NCBI GenBank assembly: GCA_019636335.1
Contig: JAHBXR010000006.1
Coordinates: forward strand, 186,001-250,000
Source of the DNA: Pirellulales bacterium
GTDB taxonomy: Bacteria; Planctomycetota; Planctomycetia; Pirellulales; JAEUIK01
Length of the DNA: 64,000 nt
Reading direction: 5' to 3'
Part shown: piece after piece, positions 27,910 through 36,192 of the stretch
Position numbering within the stretch: the stretch's first letter is position 1
Layout of the letters: each line of letters starts with the position of its first letter
Translations under genes and position numbers: made by a program
The notes under the pieces: model-generated
Seen by the model: only the letters and a program-made list of their open reading frames with translations
What the model was told of the DNA's origin: nothing
Databases searched by the model: none

Positions 27910-28701
27910 TTATTCGACGCACCACTTCGGCTTTTGCCTGGTGAGAAACGCCTGAATTCCCTCGGCGACTTCGGCGCTTTCCCAGGCGTCGGCCAGCGCC
28001 CGCGCGGTGTACTCGATATTGGCCGGGGTGTCGTGGGTGCTGACAAAGCGAATGAGCGCCTTGGCGTTGCCCACCGCTCCTGGGGCACACTGGAGCAGGG
28101 CGGAAATCTCGCGTTCGACCGCGGCGTCCAACTCATCCGGCGCGACGGCCTCGCTCAGCAGCCCCAACCGCACCGCCATCGCGGCGTCCATCTCGCGGGC
28201 GTTGAGCATCACACGACGCGCATTCGGCACGCCGAGCCGGGCGACGACGTACGGAGAGATCGTCGCCGGGATCAGCCCCAACCGCACTTCGGTCAGGCAG
28301 AATTTGGCCGACGTCACGCCAATGGCGAGATCGCAGACTGAAATCAGCCCGATCCCTCCGCCGAAGGCCGATCCATTGATCCGCCCGATGATCGGCTTCG
28401 GCAGCATGTTCCACTCGGCAAGCATCTCGGCCAGTTCCGTGGCATCCTGAATCCGTTCCTCCCGGGTGCCCTGGGCCTGCTTCTGCATCCCCTTCAGATC
28501 GCCGCCGGCGCAAAACACGTCACCGGCCCCGGTGAGCACGATGCCTCGCACGCTGGGCTCCTCGGCCAGCTTGCGCCCCGCCGCGCGCAGCTCGACGATC
28601 ATCTGCGGCGACATGGCGTTCTTCGACTCGGGGCGGTTCAGCCTGAGGCGGGCCATCCCACGCGCGTCGACTTCCAACGAGATCGTTTCAAAGCTGCTCA
28701 T
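27910..28701 (-). CDS. enoyl-CoA hydratase/isomerase family protein
   Basis: A 263-aa crotonase-fold enzyme. Oxyanion-hole segments are FCAGGDLKGM (about residues 62-71) and NGSAFGGGIGL (about 109-119); a catalytic-type glutamate is in CLTEVRLGLIPATISPYV, the position used by hydratases. The overall pattern is close to methylglutaconyl-CoA and related short-chain hydratases, but the substrate is not certain. Start choice: ATG at 28701 (MSSFETISLEV) gives the normal family length; in-frame ATGs at 28710 and 28722 would add a few residues. Confidence 0.88.
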   Translation of the reverse strand: MSSFETISLEVDARGMARLRLNRPESKNAMSPQMIVELRAAGRKLAEEPSVRGIVLTGAGDVFCAGGDLKGMQKQAQGTREERIQDATELAEMLAEWNMLPKPIIGRINGSAFGGGIGLISVCDLAIGVTSAKFCLTEVRLGLIPATISPYVVARLGVPNARRVMLNAREMDAAMAVRLGLLSEAVAPDELDAAVEREISALLQCAPGAVGNAKALIRFVSTHDTPANIEYTARALADAWESAEVAEGIQAFLTRQKPKWCVE

Positions 28702-28794
28702 GAAGGCCATTCCAGGGTGCATGTGATGCGTGACCGTTTGGCCTATTGTCTAGCAGCCGCGACGCGTGTAGCCAAGCCGGCAAACGCCGATCGG

Positions 28795-30795
28795 TTAGCA
28801 CGCCGGCAGCACGCCAACCGCTCGCCAGCAGGTGCTTCCGGGCCTTCTTCCGCTTCGCAAGTGGGGGTCGGCGTTGAGAGATCCACCTTTCCTGCTGGAT
28901 TCAAGAGCCTCGATTTCCCGCCACATTCGACGCACGTTGGCATCGGCAGGCCGCACCGCTTGCACGGCCCGTAGATGAGCTCGCGCCGCCTCATATCGAC
29001 CCAGGCGCAGATGCGAAGTGGCGACCAGCATGCGCACCTCGGTCTGATTGGGCTGTGAATTCACGATTCGCTCTCCCTCGAGGGCGGCTTGTTCGTACTG
29101 CTGCTTGTGGAACAGCGCGACCGCCAAATAGCGACGTCCCTCCCAATGGTCGGGCATCACCCGCAACAAGTTGCGCATTTCGAGGATGACGTTGTCGTAG
29201 TCGCGTTCCTGCAATCGCAACTTGGCCATCAAGACATGCGGCAACGGATCGAGACTGCACACGCGGGCCGCTTGTCGGAGGGCGCGTTTCGCGTCCTCGG
29301 CGCGGCCTATATGCACGTAGAAGGATCCCAGATCGGTCCATACGCGGGCCCCTTCGGGGTCGAATTCGGCCGCACGTCGCAAGAGTTCCTCGGCCTCGGA
29401 ATAATCTCGTTCGGCGATTTCCAACTGGGCGAGCGCGGCCAGCGAGACCGTGCTTCGCTCGTTCACGTCCAGCCCCCGTTCCGCCAACGATCGCGTATCC
29501 TGCCAGAAGCCCGTCTGGCGTACCGTACACAGCCCCAGCAAGGCGATGGCAAAAACGACCTCTCCGCGCCAGGCACGGCCCACGGGCTGCGCGAGGAACC
29601 ACGCCAAGGCGAGCGCCGGTCCCAGCATCGACAGATAGACGTAGCGGCTGGCCACCGTTGAAATATCTTGAAAGACGAAGGGCACGAAGCCCAGCACGGG
29701 CGCTACCCCGGCCACGAACAGCCCGATGGCCGTCAACCAGGCGCGGCGTTGCGACGACCATGCCGCCACCGCCATCAGGCCCGCCGGAAGCAGCCAATGG
29801 ACGTAGATCCAACCGTGCTGAAACAAGTATTCGGGCGATCGGCCGTTATCGATGCCCAGGCCGATCGGCCAAACCAACTTGCGCAGGTAGTAGGCCAGCG
29901 CATCCATGGCCACGAGGGGACGCAACCACCAGACCGGCACGTAGACAAACTCGGCCACGTGACGGGCCTGAAGTTCATGTGTCAACGACGCCAGCCACAG
30001 CGCAGGCAGCAACCAGGGGCCGAACAGCAGCAGTGCCCGCCACAGCCCTCGGCGAAACCAGGCAACTTCCATTACGATCAGCATCAAGGGCAATGCCGTG
30101 GCGGCGGGCTTGCACAAGAGCGCCAGCAGGTAAGCCAAAAATGCCAACGCGTAATGCGCCCAGCAACGCCACGAGCGAGGGCCCTGATCCGCGTCGTCTG
30201 CACCGGTCAAGCCGGCGTTCGACCAGGATGCACCGCGGAAACGCAAGTATTGATGCGTCGCCAGCAGCGAAACACATGCACAGAGCAGGCCCGGCGTGCT
30301 CGATACCCACGCGACCGATTGCACCTGCAACGGATGCCAGGCAAAGAGCAGGGCTCCAAAAAAGCAGGCCATCGAATCGCCAATGAGCATGCGCACCACG
30401 CAGAAGACGAGAACCGTATTGAGGGCGTGCAGCACGGCACTCGTCACATGGAACACCCGCGGATCGAGCGTCGTTTGCCCCTGCGCGTTGCGACCTTCTG
30501 CCAGCCAGGATTCGGCGGCAAAGAACGTGTAGCTCGCCGGCATATACATGCTGGCGTACGGCTCGCTCCAGAGGTTTAGCAGCCCGGAGATCGAGAGTGG
30601 GCGCAGATGGGGGTTCGCCGTCACGTGCGTGGCATCGTCGATGGCGACAAAGTCATTGTCGTAGATGCGGCCGTAAAGCACGAGCGAAACCACGGCCAGC
30701 AGAAACAGTGCCAGCCACGCTCTGCCACGCTCGAGCATGGCAGGCTGGAACGATCCCCAATTCGCTCCCAACGCAAACTTCGGCCAGAAGAGCAT
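28795..30795 (-). CDS. TMTC-like polytopic membrane protein with TPR repeats
   Basis: A 666-aa protein: about ten N-terminal membrane helices (residues 25-440), then TPR-like helical repeats (about 455-640). The first periplasmic loop has DDATHVTANPHLRPLS and later YMPASYTFFAAES and FHVTSAVLHALNTVLVF, the pattern of GT-C mannosyltransferase-like TMTC/TPR proteins common in planctomycetes. Such proteins are thought to glycosylate exported proteins. The start could be the ATG at 30795 (GGGGGG upstream) or 30738, right at the first helix. It is downstream of tRNA-Phe on the same strand. Confidence 0.78.
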   Translation of the reverse strand: MLFWPKFALGANWGSFQPAMLERGRAWLALFLLAVVSLVLYGRIYDNDFVAIDDATHVTANPHLRPLSISGLLNLWSEPYASMYMPASYTFFAAESWLAEGRNAQGQTTLDPRVFHVTSAVLHALNTVLVFCVVRMLIGDSMACFFGALLFAWHPLQVQSVAWVSSTPGLLCACVSLLATHQYLRFRGASWSNAGLTGADDADQGPRSWRCWAHYALAFLAYLLALLCKPAATALPLMLIVMEVAWFRRGLWRALLLFGPWLLPALWLASLTHELQARHVAEFVYVPVWWLRPLVAMDALAYYLRKLVWPIGLGIDNGRSPEYLFQHGWIYVHWLLPAGLMAVAAWSSQRRAWLTAIGLFVAGVAPVLGFVPFVFQDISTVASRYVYLSMLGPALALAWFLAQPVGRAWRGEVVFAIALLGLCTVRQTGFWQDTRSLAERGLDVNERSTVSLAALAQLEIAERDYSEAEELLRRAAEFDPEGARVWTDLGSFYVHIGRAEDAKRALRQAARVCSLDPLPHVLMAKLRLQERDYDNVILEMRNLLRVMPDHWEGRRYLAVALFHKQQYEQAALEGERIVNSQPNQTEVRMLVATSHLRLGRYEAARAHLRAVQAVRPADANVRRMWREIEALESSRKGGSLNADPHLRSGRRPGSTCWRAVGVLPAC

Positions 30796-31228
30796 GGGCC
30801 TGTCCCCCCGAGAGAGACGACCCGATCACGAGCGCAGACGGTGCGCAACGGACAAACTAGCCTCAAGACAGCATGAGGGCTCCCCCTGATGGCTCGACCG
30901 TCCCCACCCGAAACCGAATCGAACGCCAATACTTGCCCGAAATCGGGTCAGCCACGGCCCAGACATCCCTTGGCCGAAACTGCCCGCTATCCCCCGATAG
31001 AAATGCTTAGGGGCCGTTCGAAGCGAGTTGCCCGACGCTCGAACGGCAAGCGGCAGTCTAAAGAAGGCTCCAGGCGAATTCCAACAAAAACGGTCGCCGC
31101 GCGAAAAAAAGTGGGGGAAATCGTACCAGGCAGGCGCGGAGCGAGCTCGCGCTCGCCCATAGAAAAGGCGACCCCAACAGGTATCGCCATGCGTGCGCGG
31201 GAACCGATTCATCCCACGACGTCGGAAG
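30796..31228. other. 433-bp intergenic stretch without a gene
   Basis: Lies between the TPR membrane gene and tRNA-Phe on the minus strand. It contains a run of seven T on the minus strand (about 31105-31111) some 30 bases after a weak GAGCG/CGCTC hairpin, possibly a poor terminator for the tRNA transcript. Nothing else readable. Confidence 0.4.
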
Positions 31229-31301
31229 TGGACAGGGGCGGGATCGAACCGCCGACACCTGAATTTTCAGTCCAGTGCTCTACCAACTGAGCTACCTGTC
31301 C
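31229..31301 (-). tRNA. tRNA-Phe (GAA)
   Basis: A 73-base cloverleaf on the minus strand. The 7-bp acceptor stem pairs GGACAGG with CCTGTCC; the D-arm is GCTCAGTTGGTAGAGC; the anticodon loop reads CTGAAAA with anticodon GAA; the T-loop carries GGTTCGATCCC. The discriminator base is A and the 3' CCA is not encoded (CTT follows). Confidence 0.97.
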
Positions 31302-31334
31302 GGATGCCCGCCACAAGGGCCAAGCGAATGGGCA

Positions 31335-31363
31335 ATCGTAAGTTCTCAAATGGGCGTTGTCAA
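31335..31363 (-). promoter_or_regulatory. promoter of tRNA-Phe
   Basis: On the minus strand, a perfect TTGACA (31363-31358), a 17-base spacer and TACGAT (31340-31335). The expected start of transcription is about 25 bases before the tRNA 5' end, a typical layout for a vegetative promoter. Confidence 0.75.
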
Positions 31364-31576
31364 TTGCCCTCCTCATGCCGCCGCCGGCGGCAAAGTGGTT
31401 AGGGCCAATAACTTCCGTTCGCTGCAAAACTTGACACTAGCAATCGGCGTCATTACGATCCAAGTGGGTAAGCTGCCCGGAAAAGTTTGCCTCTCGCGAC
31501 CTACTTCTTCGCCCAGCCTTCTCTTTCGCGCAAGGCGCGGCGCGCCGTCGCGAATTCAGAGATCGAGGAATGCCAG

Positions 31577-33265
31577 GTGACGCAGTTACTCTGCCGTCCG
31601 AATACCCTTGCGCTGCGCCAACAGCGCCGCTCCACGCGGCATGTCGCGCTCGCCGTAGGCGCTGCTGGGGCCTTCCTTCTTGCTTTGCTGGGCCCTCGCC
31701 CATCGGCGGTGCTCGCCGCGGAAGGCCTGACCCCTCAAAGCCCCGAAGTGAAGGCGGCCGTTGCCCGAGCAGTTCAATACCTCTCGGCGTTCAGCTCGAG
31801 TTCCGAGACCCTGGGGGGACGCTGCCTGCTCGCGCTGGCACTCATCAAAGCCAACCAGCCAGCCACTCATCCCCGCATCGATGAAGCGGTGCAGTTGGCC
31901 ATCAAGGCCGGCGACAACGGCGATCCCGGTGTCGACACCGACAACTATCAGGCCGCGTTACCGATCATCTTGCTCGCGTCGGTCGATGCCCAGAAGTATC
32001 GTCCCGAGATCACCAAGCTGCTCGAAAAGCTGCTGAAGCAGCAGAAGCAAAACGGCTCGTGGGGCTACGACCATAGCCGTCAGGGGGATGTGCCGCGCAC
32101 GCAATACGCCGTGCTGGCGTTGTGGGAAGCATCACACGCCGAGGCCGAGATCCCCATCTCCGCCTGGGAGAACGTGACGAATTTCCTGCTGCGAGTTCAA
32201 GACCCGTCGGGAGGCTACGGCTATCAGGCCATGGATCCGAAAGGCGATGCACTTGTCCCGCAACTGGACCTGACGGTGACGCGGACCGCGGCCGGCGTCG
32301 GCAGCCTGTACATCTGCCAGGATTATCTCCGCCTGGGCGCACAGGGAGGCGGCTCGAACATCTCGACGGCGTTGCGGCGCGTCCAAGAAGACAAGAAAAA
32401 GCCGCACGCCGGTCCACGCACGCAAAACGTCTCGGTAGCGCGACTGGACGATACCGAACAACGGGGTGACGCCTGGTTCGAGCAGAACTACAGTGCCCAA
32501 CCCGACTCCGAACCTCACGGTTACACCTGCTACTATCTGTACGCCCTGGAACGATACCAATCGTTCCGCGAGTTGTACCGTAGCAGTAGCAGCGCTCGCT
32601 CGGCCAATTGGTATGACGAGGGAGCCCGCTACTTGCTGAGCTCGCAAGTCAAGGACGGCTCCTGGGCCGGCAAGTCGTCGCACCTGTCGACAATGCACGA
32701 TACGGCGCTCGCCACGCTCTTCCTCGTCCGCTCGACTCAGCAGGCATTGAATCGCATCGGGAGCGGCACGCTGGTGGGCGGTCGCGGCCTGCCGCAGACT
32801 ACAACCGACGTGCAATTGAAGGGAGGCCGCGTGGCGGCGCGTGCCATGTCGGGTCCGGCCGAGCAATTGCTGACGCTGATGGGCGATCCGTCGAGTCCTG
32901 ATCAATTGGCCGCCATCGAGGGCTTCCGCGAATTGCTCAACGAAGGCCATGAGGAAGTCATCAACAAGCATGCCGAGCGTTTGCGTGCCATGGCCGGCGC
33001 CGAGGACCCCGAGGCGCGCATCGCCGCGGTCGAGGCCCTGGCGCGCACTACGGAACTCGACAACGTGCCGACCTTGATCTACGCCCTGACCGATCCGGAC
33101 GATCGCGTCGTCGTGAAGGCGGTCGATGGATTGCGGCGCATCAGTCGCAAGTTCAGCGGCTTCCGCGCCCAGGAAGGACTCTCGTCGGCCGAGCGTGGAG
33201 CGCTCGTCGCACGCTGGAAGGAGTGGTATCTCACGGTCCGACCCGACGCCAATTTCGAGGAGTAA
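31577..33265 (+). CDS. exported cyclase/prenyltransferase-fold (alpha-alpha barrel) protein with C-terminal HEAT-like repeats
   Basis: A 562-aa protein with a signal peptide (LAVGAAGAFLLALLGPRPSAVLAA) and repeats of the squalene-cyclase/prenyltransferase barrel: KQQKQNGSWGYD, DPSGGYGYQ and SSQVKDGSWAG are QW-like motifs. No catalytic DxDD of cyclases is visible, so it is probably a binding scaffold. Residues about 440-560 form HEAT-like helices (IAAVEALARTTELDNVPTLIYALTDPDDRVVVKAV). GTG at 31577 has GAGG eight bases upstream and gives a normal signal peptide; the TTG at 31487 would not. First gene of the ExbBD cluster; the next starts seven bases after its stop. Confidence 0.75.
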   Translation: MTQLLCRPNTLALRQQRRSTRHVALAVGAAGAFLLALLGPRPSAVLAAEGLTPQSPEVKAAVARAVQYLSAFSSSSETLGGRCLLALALIKANQPATHPRIDEAVQLAIKAGDNGDPGVDTDNYQAALPIILLASVDAQKYRPEITKLLEKLLKQQKQNGSWGYDHSRQGDVPRTQYAVLALWEASHAEAEIPISAWENVTNFLLRVQDPSGGYGYQAMDPKGDALVPQLDLTVTRTAAGVGSLYICQDYLRLGAQGGGSNISTALRRVQEDKKKPHAGPRTQNVSVARLDDTEQRGDAWFEQNYSAQPDSEPHGYTCYYLYALERYQSFRELYRSSSSARSANWYDEGARYLLSSQVKDGSWAGKSSHLSTMHDTALATLFLVRSTQQALNRIGSGTLVGGRGLPQTTTDVQLKGGRVAARAMSGPAEQLLTLMGDPSSPDQLAAIEGFRELLNEGHEEVINKHAERLRAMAGAEDPEARIAAVEALARTTELDNVPTLIYALTDPDDRVVVKAVDGLRRISRKFSGFRAQEGLSSAERGALVARWKEWYLTVRPDANFEE

Positions 33266-33271
33266 GCGTCG

Positions 33272-34192
33272 ATGTCTTCACCGTCCGTGCCCCATTCCAA
33301 TCCCGCGACGCCGCGACGCCGGTCGGCGGCCGCGCGCACCTCCGCCCAACTGAAGGTGAGCAGCTACGACACCGCGGCGGGGTGGATGATCTCGCTGCTG
33401 ATGTTGATCGGCGCTGCCGTGGCGAGCCTGTTTCTCATCTGGCTGACGAGCCGCATCTTCGTCACGCAGGCTCCGATTCCGGTCTTGCTCGAAGAGATCG
33501 GCGGAGGCGCCGAGGACGGCGTTCTCGGCGAGAGCATGGAGATCGATGCCCCCGACGCCGAAGTCATCTCGCAGGAAAGCGAATTGACCGAGCCGCAAAT
33601 CGAGCAGGCTCTCGACCAGATCACCGAGGTCGTGGCCACGCTGCAAGCCGACCTGACGCCTCCGGCCGAGACCGACAACGTCGAGTCGGGGGGCGGGGGC
33701 AAGTCGCACGGCGATGGCCGCCAGGTGGGACGCGGATCGGGCAAGGGTGAACCCGGCATCCCACGCGCCCAACGCTGGGAGATCTTCTTCCAGGATGGCG
33801 GCACGCTCGAATCGTACGCGCGGCAGCTCGACTTCTTCAAGATCGAGTTGGGAGTCGTCGGCGGCACGAACCAGGTGCAGTACGCCTTTCGTCTGGCGCA
33901 GCCCAAGCCCGAGACGCGCGTCGGTGCAGCGGCGGAAGAAAACCGCCTCTATATGACCTGGCGCAAGGGCAGCCTGCAGCAGGCCGATCAAGAGCTGGTC
34001 GCCCGCGCGGGCTTGTCTTCCGCCGGACGGCTCGTCGTGCAATTCTTTCCTCCCGAGACGGAAAACGTACTGGCCAACGTCGAGCGCAATTTCCGGGGAC
34101 TCGAGGCCACCAAGATCCGCAAGACACGCTTCGGCGTGCGCGAGGCCGGCGCCGGCTACGAGTTCTACGTGATCGATCAAACCGCCTTTTAG
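33272..34192 (+). CDS. single-pass membrane protein of the ExbBD cluster
   Basis: A 306-aa protein with a cytoplasmic basic N-terminus, one membrane helix (residues about 38-60, MISLLMLIGAAVASLFLIWL), an acidic linker (about 75-125), a Gly/Lys-rich segment (GGGGKSHGDGRQVGRGSGKGE) and a folded C-terminal domain (about 155-306) with the recurring block WEIFFQDGGTLESYARQLDFF. The topology, one N-terminal helix plus a flexible linker and a periplasmic domain, is that of TonB/TolA-like energy transducers, though no TonB motif is seen. That role is inference. It begins seven bases after the cyclase-fold gene and ends 72 bases before exbB. Confidence 0.65.
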   Translation: MSSPSVPHSNPATPRRRSAAARTSAQLKVSSYDTAAGWMISLLMLIGAAVASLFLIWLTSRIFVTQAPIPVLLEEIGGGAEDGVLGESMEIDAPDAEVISQESELTEPQIEQALDQITEVVATLQADLTPPAETDNVESGGGGKSHGDGRQVGRGSGKGEPGIPRAQRWEIFFQDGGTLESYARQLDFFKIELGVVGGTNQVQYAFRLAQPKPETRVGAAAEENRLYMTWRKGSLQQADQELVARAGLSSAGRLVVQFFPPETENVLANVERNFRGLEATKIRKTRFGVREAGAGYEFYVIDQTAF

Positions 34193-34264
34193 CGGGGCCT
34201 TGGACCAGCGCGGCCCACGATTCCATCCCACCATTTTCAAACCCACGAGACTGAAACGCCGCCG

Positions 34265-34918
34265 ATGAATATCGATGCCCTGATGAAGATTCTCGAGTGG
34301 TTGGATTACGCGGCGCTCGCCGGCTGCGCCTTGTGGGGCGCGTTCTGCGTAGTCGTCGTCTGGCGGCGAATCCAACAACAGCGTTTTCGCAACGAGGACG
34401 CGCAAGCCGAATTCATGGATCAGATCGACGATTTTCTCATCGTGGGAGACTTCGATTCCGCCATCGAACTGTGCGAAGAAGACGGGCGCGCCGTGCCCCA
34501 GCTGGTACACCTAGCGCTGACCAACCGCGACCTGGGCTACAACCAGGTGCGGCACTTCGTGGCCGATCGTTTTCAACGTGACATCCTTTCCGATCTCGAA
34601 TACCGCTTGAGTTGGGTGCAGACCTGCATCAAGAGCGCGCCGATGCTGGGACTCTTCGGCACTGTGCTCGGCATGGTGGGCGCGTTCGGCAAGCTGGCCG
34701 CGGGGGGCAACGTCGAGGCCACCAGCCTGGCGGGCGACATCAGCTTCGCGCTGTATACCACCGCCTACGGCCTGGCGATCGCCATTCCGCTGATCTTCGC
34801 CGTGGCCGCCATCAATATCCGTATTCGCAAACTCGAGGATCTCGTCGGACTCGGGTTGAAACGGCTCTTCGATACGCTCAAGCCGTTGCTGACCCAGGCG
34901 CCGGTCGGAGGACGTTGA
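34265..34918 (+). CDS. MotA/TolQ/ExbB proton channel family protein
   Basis: A 217-aa inner-membrane protein with three hydrophobic segments: about residues 16-34, 120-142 (SAPMLGLFGTVLGMVGAF) and 160-185. The LGLFGTVLGMV motif and the following DISFALYTTAYGLAIAIPLIFAV are diagnostic of ExbB/TolQ stator subunits, which form a pentameric channel around ExbD/TolR. It lies one base before the first exbD-like gene, so the two are made together. Confidence 0.9.
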   Translation: MNIDALMKILEWLDYAALAGCALWGAFCVVVVWRRIQQQRFRNEDAQAEFMDQIDDFLIVGDFDSAIELCEEDGRAVPQLVHLALTNRDLGYNQVRHFVADRFQRDILSDLEYRLSWVQTCIKSAPMLGLFGTVLGMVGAFGKLAAGGNVEATSLAGDISFALYTTAYGLAIAIPLIFAVAAINIRIRKLEDLVGLGLKRLFDTLKPLLTQAPVGGR

Positions 34919-34919
34919 A

Positions 34920-35414
34920 ATGGCCGCGACCGCCGTTGCCGAACCACCCTATGTCGACGACGAAGACGATGCGGTGCTGCCTCCGCGCCGGCCCATGAAA
35001 GCCGACGACGAGATGGACATCACCCCGATGATCGACATGACGTTTCTGTTGCTGATTTACTTTCTGGTGGCCTCGTCGATCGATACGCAGGCCTCGGCCG
35101 ACCTGCCGCCGGCGCATTACGGCAAGGCCGTGAGCCAGAACTCCGCCGTGATCATCACGGTGGGTGATACGGGGGGCAGCCGAGCCGCGATCTACCTGGG
35201 AGACGGCAAGGCGGGTACGCCCCTGGCCGGTGAAAACGAGGCGCAAGAAACTCAAATCCGTGAGTTGGTCGAGCAGGGCATGCGCGAAGGCAAAGGGACG
35301 GTCATCATCAAGGCGGAGCGCGGCGTGCCCCATCGCGAGGTGACCCGCGTGGCCTCCGCGGCCACCACCGTGGAGGGAATTCACCTCTACATCGGAGTGT
35401 TCGAGGCCGAGTGA
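34920..35414 (+). CDS. ExbD/TolR family biopolymer transporter
   Basis: A 164-aa protein with an N-terminal cytoplasmic tail (about 35 residues, Asp-rich), one membrane helix MTFLLLIYFLVASS preceded by the proton-path aspartate in MDITPMIDM, and a periplasmic ExbD-type domain. Two ExbD-like proteins per cluster (this and the next) suggest a heteromeric stator core. The periplasmic part includes GDGKAGTPLAGEN, probably part of a ligand or dimer loop. Starts one base after exbB stops. Confidence 0.9.
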   Translation: MAATAVAEPPYVDDEDDAVLPPRRPMKADDEMDITPMIDMTFLLLIYFLVASSIDTQASADLPPAHYGKAVSQNSAVIITVGDTGGSRAAIYLGDGKAGTPLAGENEAQETQIRELVEQGMREGKGTVIIKAERGVPHREVTRVASAATTVEGIHLYIGVFEAE

Positions 35415-35472
35415 CGAACGCGATGCGGGGCGGAGCTGCCGAAGAAAGCAACGAACGACGACTGGCTGTGCC

Positions 35473-36108
35473 ATGACCATCCGCTTTCACTGTGCTCACT
35501 GCAACAAGCGACTGAAAGTCGACGACGGCCTCGCCGGGCGGCGCGGCAAGTGTCCGCGTTGTGGTCAGTCCATCGAGGTGCCGCAAGATTCCGAACCGCA
35601 GAAGTCCCAGACGGCGGCCCTCACCCCGGCCGAGATCCTGGCCGAGGATGAAGAGGGGGCGATGTTCGCCAAGCGCACCTTCGCGGGGGACGAAGAGATG
35701 GACATGACTCCCATGGTCGATATGACGTTTCTGTTGCTGATCTTCTTCATCTGCACGTCGACCTTCAATCTGCAGAAGTCGATCGACATGCCGGTGCCCG
35801 ACCCCACCGATACGGCGGCCCAGGCGCGCACGATCGAAGAGCTGGAAGAGGACAACGACTACATCGTCGTGCGAATCGAAGGAGATAACACGGTCTGGGT
35901 CGAGGATGCCGCCGCCTACAGCGAAATCGAGCTCCTCACGAAGCTCCGCGAATTGAAGGCCGGCAGCGGAGGTCGCCCCGGCGCCACCCGCCTGATGGTC
36001 ATGGCCAGCGGCGACGCCGCCCACGAGACGGTGGTGCGCGTGTTGGATTCGGGCACGGCCGTGGGCATGGAGAGCATTCGCCTGTCGAGCATGGCGGACG
36101 ACGAGTAG
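35473..36108 (+). CDS. ExbD/TolR family protein with an N-terminal zinc ribbon
   Basis: A 211-aa fusion. Residues 1-38 are a treble-clef-like zinc ribbon with four cysteines (CAHC and CPRC spaced by 17 residues) ending in IEVPQ; the same module opens both DUF1559 proteins near the end of this window. Residues about 75-211 are ExbD: MDMTPMVDMTFLLLIFFICTS with the conserved aspartate, then a periplasmic domain. The ribbon would lie in the cytoplasm, offering a possible docking or sensing head. It follows the first exbD by 58 bases. Confidence 0.88.
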   Translation: MTIRFHCAHCNKRLKVDDGLAGRRGKCPRCGQSIEVPQDSEPQKSQTAALTPAEILAEDEEGAMFAKRTFAGDEEMDMTPMVDMTFLLLIFFICTSTFNLQKSIDMPVPDPTDTAAQARTIEELEEDNDYIVVRIEGDNTVWVEDAAAYSEIELLTKLRELKAGSGGRPGATRLMVMASGDAAHETVVRVLDSGTAVGMESIRLSSMADDE

Positions 36109-36192
36109 CCGGAACCGCGTACGGCCGACCTTCGGCCACCGAGAACGACCGCAAACCAGTGCAGGCGTCGCTTGCCTCGCGAGAAGAACGAC

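Noticed and set aside
31209..31427. 72-aa minus-strand ORF containing a typical VAQLVEH...GGSIPP string
   Set aside because: This is a translation of tRNA-Phe and its flank, a well-known false gene.
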